From: Buttiauxella sp. A111
Lineage (GTDB): Bacteria; Pseudomonadota; Gammaproteobacteria; Enterobacterales; Enterobacteriaceae
Direction: 5' to 3'
DNA: 64,000 bases
Assembly: GCF_014189855.1 (NCBI RefSeq)
Contig: NZ_BJFN01000005.1
Location: 372,001 to 436,000, forward strand
Shown: piece by piece, positions 29,870 to 38,897 of the stretch
Layout: every line of letters starts with the position of its first letter
Numbering within the stretch: the first letter of the stretch is position 1
Notes under the pieces: generated by a model
The model's database searches: none
What the model was told of the DNA's origin: nothing
What the model saw: only the letters and a program-made list of their open reading frames with translations
Position numbers and translations under genes: made by a program

Positions 29870-30547
29870 ATGAAACAGTTTTTGATTGCCCCATCAATCC
29901 TCTCAGCCGATTTTGCCCGCCTGGGTGAAGACACGGCTGCTGTGCTGGCTGCTGGTGCGGATGTCGTCCATTTTGATGTTATGGATAACCATTACGTTCC
30001 GAATCTCACCATCGGCCCGATGGTATTAAAAGCCCTGCGAGATTATGGGATTACCGCCCCTATTGATGTGCATCTGATGGTGAAACCCGTTGACCGTATT
30101 ATTCCGGATTTCGCCGCTGCGGGTGCCAACATCATCACCTTCCATCCTGAAGCGTCCGAACATGTTGACCGTTCCCTGCAACTGATTAAAGAACACGGCT
30201 GCAAAGCAGGGCTGGTGCTAAATCCTGCAACGCCGCTGAGTTGTCTTGATCATGTGATGGATAAGCTGGATGTGATTTTGCTGATGTCCGTAAACCCTGG
30301 TTTCGGCGGGCAATCTTTCATTCCTCATACGCTGGAAAAATTGCGTCAGGTGCGCGAGCGTATTGAGGCTTCCGGTTATGACATCCGTCTGGAAGTTGAC
30401 GGCGGCGTGAAAGCTGACAACATCGCTGAAATTGCCGCAGCAGGCGCTGATATGTTTGTTGCCGGTTCTGCGATTTTCAATCAGCCAGATTACAAAGCCG
30501 TAATTGACCGTATGCGAAGTGAGTTGGCAAAGGTAAGTCATGGATAA
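29870..30547 (+). CDS. rpe: Ribulose-phosphate 3-epimerase
   Basis: Interconverts ribulose 5-phosphate and xylulose 5-phosphate in the pentose phosphate pathway. 225 residues, TIM barrel, with [38 protein letters not shown] and the VDGGV catalytic Asp. The start at 29870 matches the family ([11 protein letters not shown]) and has GGAG seven bases upstream; a longer open frame from 29852 is not supported. It overlaps gph by eight bases. Confidence 0.97.
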   Translation: MKQFLIAPSILSADFARLGEDTAAVLAAGADVVHFDVMDNHYVPNLTIGPMVLKALRDYGITAPIDVHLMVKPVDRIIPDFAAAGANIITFHPEASEHVDRSLQLIKEHGCKAGLVLNPATPLSCLDHVMDKLDVILLMSVNPGFGGQSFIPHTLEKLRQVRERIEASGYDIRLEVDGGVKADNIAEIAAAGADMFVAGSAIFNQPDYKAVIDRMRSELAKVSHG

Positions 30548-31253
30548 GTTAAATAAAATTCGCGGTATCGCCTTTGATTTAGACGGTACGCTGGTTGACA
30601 CCGCGCTGGGTTTAACCCAGGCAATGGACCAGACGCTGTATGCCCTGGAGTTGCCAACGGCAGGTGAAGACAAAGTTGAAAAGTGGATCGGCAATGGTGC
30701 AGACGTGCTGGTTAAGCGTGCGCTGACCTGGGCTTTAAAAGGCGAAGAGCCAGAAGCCGACAGATGTCGTATCGCGCGTAAACTGTTTGATACCTTCTAT
30801 GCGGAAACGGCGGAGGAAGGCAGCTTCCTGTTCCCGGAAGTGGCTAACACGCTGGCGGTATTCGCTGAAAAAGGCCTGCCGATGGGTCTGGTCACCAACA
30901 AACCGACGCCATTTGTGTTACCGATGCTGGAAAGGTTGGGTATCGCACATTATTTCAAAATCATTATTGGCGGCGACGATGTGGAGAATAAAAAACCGCA
31001 TCCCGAAGCGCTGCACAAAGTGATGGAACAGTTGAATCTGAGCGCCGAAGAGTTGCTGTTTGTTGGCGATTCCCGCAATGATATTCTCGCAGCACAGGCA
31101 GCCGGATGTTGTTCCGTCGGCCTGACCTACGGCTACAACTACGGTGAATCCATCGAGTTGAGCAAACCAGACTACATATTTGACCATTTCAACGAGTTAT
31201 TGCCCGCATTAGGGCTCTCTAACAAAGAACATCAGGAATCAGAACATGAGTAA
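30540..31253 (+). CDS. gph: Phosphoglycolate phosphatase
   Basis: HAD phosphatase that removes 2-phosphoglycolate formed during repair of 3'-phosphoglycolate DNA ends. 237 residues, with motif [11 protein letters not shown], motif II VTNKPTP, Lys in KKPHPE and motif [11 protein letters not shown]. It is about 15 residues shorter than E. coli Gph (252); the difference maps to the cap region after ALTWA, where a basic insert of the E. coli protein is missing. It overlaps rpe and trpS by eight bases each. Confidence 0.96.
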   Translation: MDKLNKIRGIAFDLDGTLVDTALGLTQAMDQTLYALELPTAGEDKVEKWIGNGADVLVKRALTWALKGEEPEADRCRIARKLFDTFYAETAEEGSFLFPEVANTLAVFAEKGLPMGLVTNKPTPFVLPMLERLGIAHYFKIIIGGDDVENKKPHPEALHKVMEQLNLSAEELLFVGDSRNDILAAQAAGCCSVGLTYGYNYGESIELSKPDYIFDHFNELLPALGLSNKEHQESEHE

Positions 31254-32250
31254 GCCCATTGTCTTTAGTGGCGCACAGCCATCAGGTGAATTGACCATTG
31301 GTAACTACATGGGTGCGCTGCGTCAGTGGGTCCATATGCAGGACGATTACGATTGCATCTACTGTATCGTCGATCAGCATGCGATTACTGCGCGTCAGGA
31401 TGCAGCACAACTGCGTAAACGGACGCTCGACACGCTGGCACTGTATCTGGCTTGTGGTATTGACCCGGCTAAAAGCACCATCTTCGTACAATCCCACGTG
31501 CCAGAACATGCACAGTTGGGTTGGGTGCTGAACTGCTATACCTATTTCGGCGAGCTGAGCCGTATGACTCAGTTTAAAGACAAGTCTTCCCGTTATTCGG
31601 AAAACATTAACGCGGGTCTGTTTGATTATCCGGTGCTGATGGCCGCGGATATTCTGCTGTACCAAACCAATCTGGTCCCGGTCGGCGAAGATCAGAAACA
31701 ACACCTGGAACTGAGCCGCGACATCGCTGCACGTTTCAATGCGTTGTATGGTGATGTGTTCAAAGTGCCTGAGCCGTTTATTCCGAAGTCTGGCGCGCGC
31801 GTGATGTCTCTGCTTGAGCCGACCAAGAAAATGTCTAAATCAGATGATAACCGCAACAACGTTATCGGCCTGCTGGAAGACCCGAAAGCGGTAGTGAAGA
31901 AAATCAAACGTGCGGTCACTGACTCTGATGAGCCGCCTGTTGTTCGTTACGACACCACTAACAAAGCTGGTGTATCCAATATGTTGGATATTCTGGCGGG
32001 CGTTACAGGGAAATCTATCCCAGAACTTGAGCAGCAGTTTGAAGGCAAAATGTATGGTCATCTGAAAGGTGAAGTTGCTGATGCTGTTTCCGGCATGCTG
32101 ACTGAGTTGCAGGAACGTTTTCACCGTTTCCGTAACGATGAAGCCTACTTGCAGCAAGTGATGAAAGACGGTTCCGAGAAAGCGCGCGCGCATGCGAGCG
32201 CCACCTTGAAAAAAGTTTATGAGGTGATTGGGTTTGTAGCCCACCCGTAG
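31246..32250 (+). CDS. trpS: Tryptophanyl-tRNA synthetase
   Basis: Class I aminoacyl-tRNA synthetase charging tRNA-Trp, 334 residues. The HIGH-equivalent is TIGN in [13 protein letters not shown] and the KMSKS motif is KMSKSD near 195. The substrate pocket segment [14 protein letters not shown] is conserved. Last gene of the aroK-trpS series; a dispersed repeat follows the stop codon. Confidence 0.98.
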   Translation: MSKPIVFSGAQPSGELTIGNYMGALRQWVHMQDDYDCIYCIVDQHAITARQDAAQLRKRTLDTLALYLACGIDPAKSTIFVQSHVPEHAQLGWVLNCYTYFGELSRMTQFKDKSSRYSENINAGLFDYPVLMAADILLYQTNLVPVGEDQKQHLELSRDIAARFNALYGDVFKVPEPFIPKSGARVMSLLEPTKKMSKSDDNRNNVIGLLEDPKAVVKKIKRAVTDSDEPPVVRYDTTNKAGVSNMLDILAGVTGKSIPELEQQFEGKMYGHLKGEVADAVSGMLTELQERFHRFRNDEAYLQQVMKDGSEKARAHASATLKKVYEVIGFVAHP

Positions 32251-32261
32251 TTTAAAACCAT

Positions 32262-32378
32262 CCTCACCCTAACCCTCTCCTTGAAGGAGAGGGGATTGTT
32301 CGGTTTTCTTCCTCTCCTTCAAGGCAAGAGGATTGCTCGGTTTTCTCCCTCTCCTGGGGGAGAGGGCTGGGGTGAGGG
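32262..32378. repeat. Dispersed CCCTCACCC...GGGTGAGGG inverted repeat, copy 2
   Basis: 117 bases with the same termini as the copy at 866-971 (CCTCACCCTAACCCTCTCC on the left, GGGGGAGAGGGCTGGGGTGA on the right) and an internal extra CTCTCCTTCAAGG unit. It occupies the trpS-yhfZ gap. Confidence 0.85.
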
Positions 32379-32433
32379 CAATGAATCTCAAACCCTCCAT
32401 CATTCCCTTTTCTTTTGTGATCCCATTCTCTTT

Positions 32434-32462
32434 TTGCATCTTCCCCATTTGCCATTTATATT
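32434..32462 (+). promoter_or_regulatory. Predicted sigma-70 promoter of the yhfZ operon
   Basis: TTGCAT (32434-32439), a 17-base spacer and TATATT (32457-32462) form a good promoter, with a predicted start near 32469. The -10 overlaps the first of two repeats that look like an operator. Confidence 0.55.
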
Positions 32463-32501
32463 CAATTTAATGAAGATATAACCATTCAATAAAATGAAGA
32501 T
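32460..32501 (+). promoter_or_regulatory. Two direct repeats, candidate operator of the yhf operon
   Basis: Two 18-base copies, ATTCAATTTAATGAAGAT at 32460-32477 and ATTCAATAAAATGAAGAT at 32484-32501, differ at two positions and are 24 bases apart. Each has TTCA...TGAA dyad symmetry. They span the -10, the start point and the ribosome site of yhfZ, so a bound protein would block transcription. YhfZ, encoded immediately downstream with a GntR-type DNA-binding domain, is the obvious candidate binder. Confidence 0.55.
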
Positions 32502-32506
32502 TAAAT

Positions 32507-33409
32507 ATGAGCCGTAGCTTTATCAAAAAAGAGGGCGTTGCGCAGGCCAGCCTGGCGCGTTATTTACTGGGCGAAAAAAGAGGCAGTCGCCTGAAAACCA
32601 TCGATGAACTGGCGACTGAATGCCGTTTCTCCGTGGGCTTGATTCAGGCAGCCTTAAAAACTCTTGAGAAAGCAGGTGCGGTAAAAGTTGAGCGACGCGG
32701 GCGCAACGGAAGTTATCTGGTGAGTATGGATAACAAAATCCTGTTGGCTTTTGCGGATATTGGCAACGTCGTGTGTGCCATGCCGCTGCCCTACACCCGT
32801 CTATATGAAGGCTTAGCCAGTGGGTTAAAAGCTCAGTTTGATGGGATTCCATTTTACTACGCGCATATGCGTGGCTCGGATGTTCGCGTGGAATGCCTGT
32901 TGAATGGTGTTTACGATCTGGCGGTGGTTTCGCGGCTCGCGGCGCAGAGTTATCTGGATAATACAGATGTGTGTATTGCGCTGGAGCTGGGTCCGCATAC
33001 TTACGTGGGTGAACATAAACTCATATGCCGTGTGGATACACAACAAATTAAGCGCGTAGGGCTAGACCCGCGATCGGCCGACCAGCGAATTATGACGGAG
33101 ATTTATTTTTCTGGTCAGCCGGTTGAGATCCTCGATGTGCCGTATCACGAGTGTATTAACCGCGTCGCAAAAGGTGAAATTGACGCCGTTATCTGGAACG
33201 TGGGCGGCGAGGACTCGCTTGAATTGCTCGGTCTGGAAGCGCTGCCTTTGCAGGGTGATGCCCGTTTTGTGCAAGCCTCAGAAGCGGTAGTGCTGACGCG
33301 TGCCGATGATGTGCCAATCCAGCAACTTCTGCGCACGGTCGTGAACAAAAATGAGCTGCTTGCTCATCAGCAAAGAGTTCTGCTGGGTGAACAAGAGCCA
33401 AGTTATTGA
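32507..33409 (+). CDS. yhfZ: YhfZ, GntR-like transcriptional regulator
   Basis: 300 residues. The N-terminal 75 residues form a winged helix of the GntR type (LKTIDELATECRFSVGLIQAALKTL is interrupted here for length; key elements are SVGLIQ and RRGRNGSYLV). The remainder resembles a periplasmic-binding-protein fold used as an effector domain (DLAVVSRLAAQSY, LICRVD, DAVIWNVGGED). First gene of the yhfZYXW-php-yhfUTS operon and its probable regulator. It is preceded by a repeated operator-like sequence. The inducer is unknown. Confidence 0.85.
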   Translation: MSRSFIKKEGVAQASLARYLLGEKRGSRLKTIDELATECRFSVGLIQAALKTLEKAGAVKVERRGRNGSYLVSMDNKILLAFADIGNVVCAMPLPYTRLYEGLASGLKAQFDGIPFYYAHMRGSDVRVECLLNGVYDLAVVSRLAAQSYLDNTDVCIALELGPHTYVGEHKLICRVDTQQIKRVGLDPRSADQRIMTEIYFSGQPVEILDVPYHECINRVAKGEIDAVIWNVGGEDSLELLGLEALPLQGDARFVQASEAVVLTRADDVPIQQLLRTVVNKNELLAHQQRVLLGEQEPSY

Positions 33410-33434
33410 GTATTTCACCAGGGGGTAATACGGG

Positions 33435-33791
33435 ATGGAAGAGCGGTTAAATCTGTTATGCGATGCAGGCCTTATCGACAGGGATATCTGCGACGGCATG
33501 TTAGGTGTTGTTATCCAATTGGAAACGGAATGGTCCATTCCGCTGCGAAACGAACAGGGGGAAATGGCGATCACTCATATGGCGAATGCATTGATGCGCA
33601 GCCGCCGGGGTGAAGAGATCGGCCCGCTTGATGACGAGTTGCTGGAAGAAATCGTCAACTCGCAGGTTTATACGCAGCTGCTGCAGATTCATCGCGCCAT
33701 GCTGTCTCCATTTGATGTCACGCTTCATCCCAATGAAGAAGGTTATCTGCTCGCCAATCTTTTTAGCCTGTGGATGGCGAGCAAAGAATAA
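33435..33791 (+). CDS. yhfY: YhfY, free-standing PRD domain protein
   Basis: 118 residues corresponding to a single PTS-regulation domain (PRD): conserved His in AITHMANAL and the later HPNEEGYLLANLF. PRDs are normally phosphorylated by the phosphotransferase system on such histidines and sit inside antiterminators or activators. Here the domain stands alone, so it may signal PTS state to YhfZ or another partner; that is inference. It lies 25 bases after yhfZ. Confidence 0.8.
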   Translation: MEERLNLLCDAGLIDRDICDGMLGVVIQLETEWSIPLRNEQGEMAITHMANALMRSRRGEEIGPLDDELLEEIVNSQVYTQLLQIHRAMLSPFDVTLHPNEEGYLLANLFSLWMASKE

Positions 33792-33876
33792 TTATTGTCA
33801 GCAAACTGCTTTATCTTAAATATTCAAAAAAATGATTATTTAGATTTTTTGCAGCATGGAGTCGAGAGGCAAAGGC

Positions 33877-35052
33877 ATGTTTATTGAAGCACTCAAGGCA
33901 CAAAATCCGGCGCTGATTGAGGCCGCAATTAAGTTATGGCAACAGGGCGACATTCTGCCAGATACCTGCGTGATTGATGTTGATCAGGTGATGGAGAACG
34001 GTCGTCGCCTGCTGGAAACAGCGGAAAACCTGGGCATCACGCTCTATCTGATGACGAAACAGTTGGGGCGTAACCCGTGGATTGCGACACGCCTGATTGA
34101 GTTGGGCTTTCATGGCACTGTCGCGGTGGATTTTAAAGAAGCCCGCACATTGCGTAACGCGGGTGTTCCGGTTTCCCACGTTGGGCATCTGGTTCAGGTA
34201 CCCAAAAGTTTAATAGTGGAAAGCGTTAACGCTTCACCAGAAATGATCACCATTTTCTCACTGGAGAAAGCGCAGGAAATTTCTGATGCGGCGCTGCACT
34301 GCGGGCAGATTCAGCCAATCATGCTCAAAGTTTTTGGCGATAAAGACACATTGTATCCAGGTCAGGAAGCGGGATTCCCGTTTTCAACGTTGCGCGAAGT
34401 GGTTGCTGCCATCCAGAAAATGCCTGGGGTAAAAATCACCGGGCTGACTCACTTCCCTTGTTTGTTGTGGGATGAGGACATGCAACAAACGCAGCCAACA
34501 CCGAATTTGACCACGTTACTACATGCTCGCGATCTGCTTCGTACGCAGGGAATTGAACTGGCACAAATTAATGCGCCATCTGCGTCCAGCTGTAGCTCGT
34601 TACCCCTGCTGGCGCAGTACGGCGTGACACATGCAGAACCGGGTCATGCACTAACGGGTACGATTCCTGCAAATCAACACGGCGACCAACCAGAGCGTAT
34701 CGCCATGTTGTATCTCACTGAAATATCGCATCAATTCCAGGGGCGGAGTTACTGTTTTGGCGGGGGCTACTATCGCCGGGGCCATGCGCAAAATGCCCTG
34801 GTTTTTCCGGCAGCAGACAGTGACGCGGTGCCTGCAAAAATACTGCCAATGGATGACAGCAGCATCGACTACCACATCGGCCTTGCGGGCGAGTTTCCAG
34901 TGGGCGCACCGGTCGTCATGTGCTTCCGGACACAGGTTTTTGTTACGCGCAGCGATGTGGCGTTGGTCTCCGGGATAAGCCACGGAAAGCCGGTGCTAGA
35001 AGCGCTGTACGACAGTCTCGGTAACCCTATCGCTGGAGGTTTGCGTGAGTAA
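33877..35052 (+). CDS. yhfX: YhfX, PLP-dependent alanine racemase-fold enzyme
   Basis: 391 residues of the alanine racemase/ornithine racemase fold. The likely PLP lysine is Lys61 in [12 protein letters not shown], with VIDVDQV preceding it. Other family landmarks are [18 protein letters not shown] and a C-terminal [11 protein letters not shown]. The start at 33877 follows GAGAGG with suitable spacing; the frame is open from 33856 but that ATG lacks a ribosome site. It overlaps yhfW by eight bases. The substrate is unknown; racemisation or decarboxylation of an amino acid is the family expectation. Confidence 0.85.
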   Translation: MFIEALKAQNPALIEAAIKLWQQGDILPDTCVIDVDQVMENGRRLLETAENLGITLYLMTKQLGRNPWIATRLIELGFHGTVAVDFKEARTLRNAGVPVSHVGHLVQVPKSLIVESVNASPEMITIFSLEKAQEISDAALHCGQIQPIMLKVFGDKDTLYPGQEAGFPFSTLREVVAAIQKMPGVKITGLTHFPCLLWDEDMQQTQPTPNLTTLLHARDLLRTQGIELAQINAPSASSCSSLPLLAQYGVTHAEPGHALTGTIPANQHGDQPERIAMLYLTEISHQFQGRSYCFGGGYYRRGHAQNALVFPAADSDAVPAKILPMDDSSIDYHIGLAGEFPVGAPVVMCFRTQVFVTRSDVALVSGISHGKPVLEALYDSLGNPIAGGLRE

Positions 35053-36280
35053 ATTTGTGGTCGTGGTGATAGACAGTTTTGGTGTGGGCGCCATGGATGA
35101 TGTGCCGCAAGTCAGGCCAGAGGATATCGGTGCCAACACTTGCGGGCATATTTTGCAATGCTTCCCGCAGTTAAGTTTACCGGTGCTGGAAAAACTCGGT
35201 TTGATTAATGCACTGGGCTTTACGGAAGGGGCGATGCAATCCTCTGCGAGCGCTGTTTACGGGACGGCCATGTTGCAACATGAAGGTGGCGACACTTTTA
35301 TGGGCCATCAGGAAATTCTGGGCACTCGGCCACAACCGCCTCTGCGCATGCCTTTTTCAGCGGTCATTGATGATGTTGAACGCGCGTTAATTGCCGATTG
35401 CTGGCAGGTCGAGCGTAAGGGCAGCGACCTGCAATATTTGTGGGTAAATCAGGCCGTTGCCATTGGCGATAACCTCGAAGCCGATCTCGGGCAAGTGTTT
35501 AATATTAGCGCAAATTTAAACGCTATTTCTTTTGAAGAAGTTCGCGTCATAGGTGAGATTGTTCGTCATTGTGTCCAGGTTGGGCGAGTGATTGCATTCG
35601 GCGGTTTGCTGGAAAGCAGCCAGCAGCTACTGGACGCCGCTGAGGAAAAACTGGGCCAGTATATCGGCATAAACGCACCACGATCCGGAGTCTATCAACA
35701 CGGTTTCCAGGTTGTTCACATGGGTTTTGGGGTCAATGCCAGCGTGCAGGTTCCACAAAAACTGCATGAGGTGAATATCAAAACCGTATTGGTGGGCAAA
35801 GTGGCTGATATTGCGATTAACCCGCATGGCGTTAGCTACCAGAACCTCGTTGATACCCAGCAGATCATGAACATTACGCTCAATGAACTCCAAAAGCCGG
35901 GGGATATTTTTATCTGTACCAACATTCAGGAAACCGATCTAGCCGGGCACGCCCAGGACGTGGATCGCTATGCCGAAAGGTTACAGGTTGTAGATGAGAA
36001 CCTCGGTCGGCTAATGAGCGCAATGCAGCCTGGTGATTGTCTGGTCGTCATGGCCGACCACGGCAACGATCCCACGATTGGTCACAGCAAACACACGCGT
36101 GAAAACGTGCCGTTACTGGTCTGGCAACCGGGAATCACCGGCGCGCATCTTGGCGTCAGAACAACACTGTCCGATGTTGGCGCAACAGTTTGCGATTTCT
36201 TCAGCGCAAGCGCACCACAAAACGGCACCTCGTTCCTGTCACTGCTGCATAACACAAACACTGGAGGCAATCATGGTTGA
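35045..36280 (+). CDS. yhfW: YhfW, phosphopentomutase-like metalloenzyme
   Basis: 411 residues of the alkaline phosphatase superfamily, closest in layout to phosphopentomutase Deo[15 protein letters not shown] (metal 1), a [10 protein letters not shown] segment holding the candidate phospho-threonine, VGKVADI, and [19 protein letters not shown] (metal-binding histidines). It probably moves or removes a phosphate on a sugar or related compound. It overlaps yhfX and php by eight bases each, arguing for tight coupling. Confidence 0.85.
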   Translation: MSKFVVVVIDSFGVGAMDDVPQVRPEDIGANTCGHILQCFPQLSLPVLEKLGLINALGFTEGAMQSSASAVYGTAMLQHEGGDTFMGHQEILGTRPQPPLRMPFSAVIDDVERALIADCWQVERKGSDLQYLWVNQAVAIGDNLEADLGQVFNISANLNAISFEEVRVIGEIVRHCVQVGRVIAFGGLLESSQQLLDAAEEKLGQYIGINAPRSGVYQHGFQVVHMGFGVNASVQVPQKLHEVNIKTVLVGKVADIAINPHGVSYQNLVDTQQIMNITLNELQKPGDIFICTNIQETDLAGHAQDVDRYAERLQVVDENLGRLMSAMQPGDCLVVMADHGNDPTIGHSKHTRENVPLLVWQPGITGAHLGVRTTLSDVGATVCDFFSASAPQNGTSFLSLLHNTNTGGNHG

Positions 36281-37163
36281 ACAATCGCGAATTGATGTGA
36301 AGGGCTACACCTACGCTCACGAACATCTGCATATCGATCTGTCGTCATTTAAAAACAACATTGATTGCCGCCTGGATCAATACGACCTGATTTGTGCAGA
36401 AATGAAATCGCTCTATGCCCAGGGCGTACGCAACATTATTGAAATGACCAATCGATACATGGGGCGTAATCCGCAGTTTTTGCTCGATATTATGCAAGAC
36501 ACCGGAATGAACGTGATGGCTTGCACGGGTTACTACCAGCATAATTTTTTCCCGCAGCATGTTGCCACAACCCCAGTGGAAACGCTGGCGAAGGAGATGA
36601 TCGCCGAAATAGAAATCGGCATTGATGACACCCGCTTAAAAGCCGGGATCATTGCTGAAATTGGGTCGAGTGTGGATGTGATTACGTCGGACGAAGCTAA
36701 AGTGTTCGCCGCCGCAGCCATAGCCCATCGGGAAACGGGTCGCCCGATTTCTACCCATACCTCGTTTAGCACCATGGGGCTTGAGCAACTGGCGCTACTG
36801 AAAAAGCACGGCGTGGACCTCTCGCGCGTTGTCGTCGGTCATTGTGACCTGAAAGATAACCTCGACAACATTCTGCGCATGATTGAACAGGGCGCGTACG
36901 TTCAGTTCGATACCATCGGTAAAAACAACTATTACCCGGATGAGAAACGCGTGGCGATGCTGCAAGAAATTGCCCGCCGCGGCCTGCTGGACCACGTCAT
37001 GCTCTCGATGGATATTACCCGCCGCTCACATTTAAAGGCGAATGGCGGCCTTGGTTTTGATTACTTGCTGACAACGTTTGTCCCTTTATTGCGGGAGGCT
37101 GGTTTCACCCAGGCCGACGTTGATTTGATGTTGCGTGACAATCCCTCTGTATTCTTTAAATAA
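36273..37163 (+). CDS. php: Phosphotriesterase homology protein
   Basis: 296-residue TIM-barrel metallohydrolase of the phosphotriesterase family. The binuclear metal ligands are visible: HEHLH near the N-terminus, Glu in IIAEIGS replacing the carboxylated Lys of true phosphotriesterases (as in E. coli PHP), His in STHTSFS, His in VGHCDL and Asp in LSMDIT. The start at 36273 has GGAGG and matches the family; the frame extends upstream inside yhfW. The physiological substrate is unknown; lactone or phosphoester hydrolysis are the family precedents. Confidence 0.88.
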   Translation: MVEQSRIDVKGYTYAHEHLHIDLSSFKNNIDCRLDQYDLICAEMKSLYAQGVRNIIEMTNRYMGRNPQFLLDIMQDTGMNVMACTGYYQHNFFPQHVATTPVETLAKEMIAEIEIGIDDTRLKAGIIAEIGSSVDVITSDEAKVFAAAAIAHRETGRPISTHTSFSTMGLEQLALLKKHGVDLSRVVVGHCDLKDNLDNILRMIEQGAYVQFDTIGKNNYYPDEKRVAMLQEIARRGLLDHVMLSMDITRRSHLKANGGLGFDYLLTTFVPLLREAGFTQADVDLMLRDNPSVFFK

Positions 37164-37172
37164 GGAATTCCC

Positions 37173-37526
37173 ATGAAAAAGATTGGCGTTGCTGGCTTAC
37201 AGCGTGAGCTCATTAAAAAAACCATCGAGACTTCTGCACCTAATCACTTTGAAGTGTTTATTTACAACGATATGGAAGCGGCCACGAAGGTTAAATCCGG
37301 CCAGCTTGATTACTACATTGGCGCCTGCAACACCGGGGCGGGGGCCGCATTGTCTATCGCTATTGCGATAATTGGCTACAACAAAAGTTGCACCATAGCG
37401 AAGCCGGGAATTAAGGCGAAGGAAGAGCAGGTCGCCAAAATGGTCGCGGAAGGAAAAGTCGCTTTTGGCCTGTCGGTTGAGCATATCGAACATGCCATTC
37501 CGATGCTTATCGCCCACTTAAAATAA
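37173..37526 (+). CDS. yhfU: YhfU, DUF2620 family protein
   Basis: 117-residue small alpha/beta protein of unknown function. It has a Gly-rich central motif (YIGACNTGAGAALSIAIAI) and begins KKIGVAGLQRE, resembling a nucleotide- or ligand-binding fold. It always appears beside the YhfT membrane protein, so a soluble subunit of that transporter is a reasonable inference. Nine bases separate it from php, and ten from yhfT. Confidence 0.8.
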   Translation: MKKIGVAGLQRELIKKTIETSAPNHFEVFIYNDMEAATKVKSGQLDYYIGACNTGAGAALSIAIAIIGYNKSCTIAKPGIKAKEEQVAKMVAEGKVAFGLSVEHIEHAIPMLIAHLK

Positions 37527-37536
37527 AGGCGGCGCT

Positions 37537-38841
37537 ATGGATTTCTACATTCAGATTCTCGTGGTTGCTTGCCTGACCGGCATGACGGCACTGCTGGCGC
37601 ATAAGTCGGCGGCGGTATTCCACGATGGTATTCGCCCCATTTTGCCTCAGCTTATTGAAGGCAATATGAATCGCCGCGAGGCGGGAAGTATTGCATTCGG
37701 ACTGAGTATTGGCTTTGTAGCATCGGTCGGTATTTCGTTTACGCTCAAAACAGGTTTGCTCAACAGCTGGTTGCTGTTTTTGCCGACGGATATTATCGGT
37801 GTGTTGGCTTTTAATAGTGCACTGGCGTTTGGTCTGGGCGCGGTCTGGGGGATTCTGATCCTCACCTGCCTGCTGCCGGTAAACCATTTGCTGACGGCGC
37901 TGCCGGTAGACGTGCTGGGTTCGCTTGGTGAACTGAGTTCTCCGGTCGTTTCGGCTTTCGCGCTGTTCCCATTGGTGGCGATTTTCTATCAATTTGGCTG
38001 GAAGAACAGCCTGTTCGCGGCGGTAGTGGTATTGATGACGCGCGTGCTCATCGTGCGCTTCTTCCCGCATCTCAACCCTGAATCTATTGAGATTTTCGTC
38101 GGCATGGTCATGCTGTTGGGCATTGCGATTTCGCAGGATCATCGCACTCGCGATGAACGAGATGGCGACGATGGCGGTTCGTCGGTCTTTGAAGAGCGAA
38201 CATCGCGAATCATCAAGAACCTGCCGTACATCGCGATTGTCGGTGGCCTGATTGCAGCCGTAGCCAGCATGAAGATTTTTGCGGGTTCAGAAGTGTCTAT
38301 CTTCACGCTTGAGAAGGCTTATACGGCGGGACTTGATCCGGCGCAGTCGCAGACCCTGATAAACCAGGCGGCGCTGGCTGAATTCATGCGCGGTTTGGGA
38401 TTTGTACCCATGATAGCAACCACCGCGCTGGCGACGGGTGTTTATGCTGTCGCGGGCTTCACCTTTGTCTTCGCTGTGGGCTATTTAATCTCTAACCCGT
38501 TGATTGCCTTTGTGGTGGGGGCGTTGGTCATTTCTGCAGAAGTGCTGCTGTTACGCTCCATTGGTAAATGGTTGGGGCGATATCCTTCGGTGCGAAATGC
38601 CTCAGATAACATCCGTAACGCGATGAATATGCTGATGGAAATGGCATTGCTGGTTGGCTCTATATTTGCCGCCATCAAAATGGCGGGATACACCGGTTTT
38701 ACCATCGCCGCCGCGCTCTATTTCCTTAATGAATCACTGGGGCGTCCGGTTCAGAAAATGGCCTCACCTGTCGTCGCAGTGCTGATTACCGGTATTGTGC
38801 TTAACATTCTCTACTATTGCGGCCTGTTCGTTCCGGTCTGA
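37537..38841 (+). CDS. yhfT: YhfT, polytopic membrane protein, probable transporter
   Basis: 434 residues with about 10-12 hydrophobic membrane segments spread along the chain and a short charged cytoplasmic loop (about 200-225, QDHRTRDERDGDDGG). The family is uncharacterised. Its place beside yhfU and metabolic enzymes suggests import of the pathway substrate. Ribosome site GGCGG is seven bases upstream of the ATG. Confidence 0.82.
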   Translation: MDFYIQILVVACLTGMTALLAHKSAAVFHDGIRPILPQLIEGNMNRREAGSIAFGLSIGFVASVGISFTLKTGLLNSWLLFLPTDIIGVLAFNSALAFGLGAVWGILILTCLLPVNHLLTALPVDVLGSLGELSSPVVSAFALFPLVAIFYQFGWKNSLFAAVVVLMTRVLIVRFFPHLNPESIEIFVGMVMLLGIAISQDHRTRDERDGDDGGSSVFEERTSRIIKNLPYIAIVGGLIAAVASMKIFAGSEVSIFTLEKAYTAGLDPAQSQTLINQAALAEFMRGLGFVPMIATTALATGVYAVAGFTFVFAVGYLISNPLIAFVVGALVISAEVLLLRSIGKWLGRYPSVRNASDNIRNAMNMLMEMALLVGSIFAAIKMAGYTGFTIAAALYFLNESLGRPVQKMASPVVAVLITGIVLNILYYCGLFVPV

Positions 38842-38897
38842 TCCCTTCCTTACGCCTGCTGTTGATCGCGACGGCAGGCTTTCATGGAGCGAGTAAA

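Noticed and set aside
36033-36272. A Php protein with 80 extra N-terminal residues
   Set aside because: The upstream part is an out-of-frame reading of yhfW; ATG at 36273 has GGAGG and the family start.
38817-38897. ATG start of yhfS inside yhfT
   Set aside because: The GTG at 38898 has the ribosome site and gives the family length of 361 residues.
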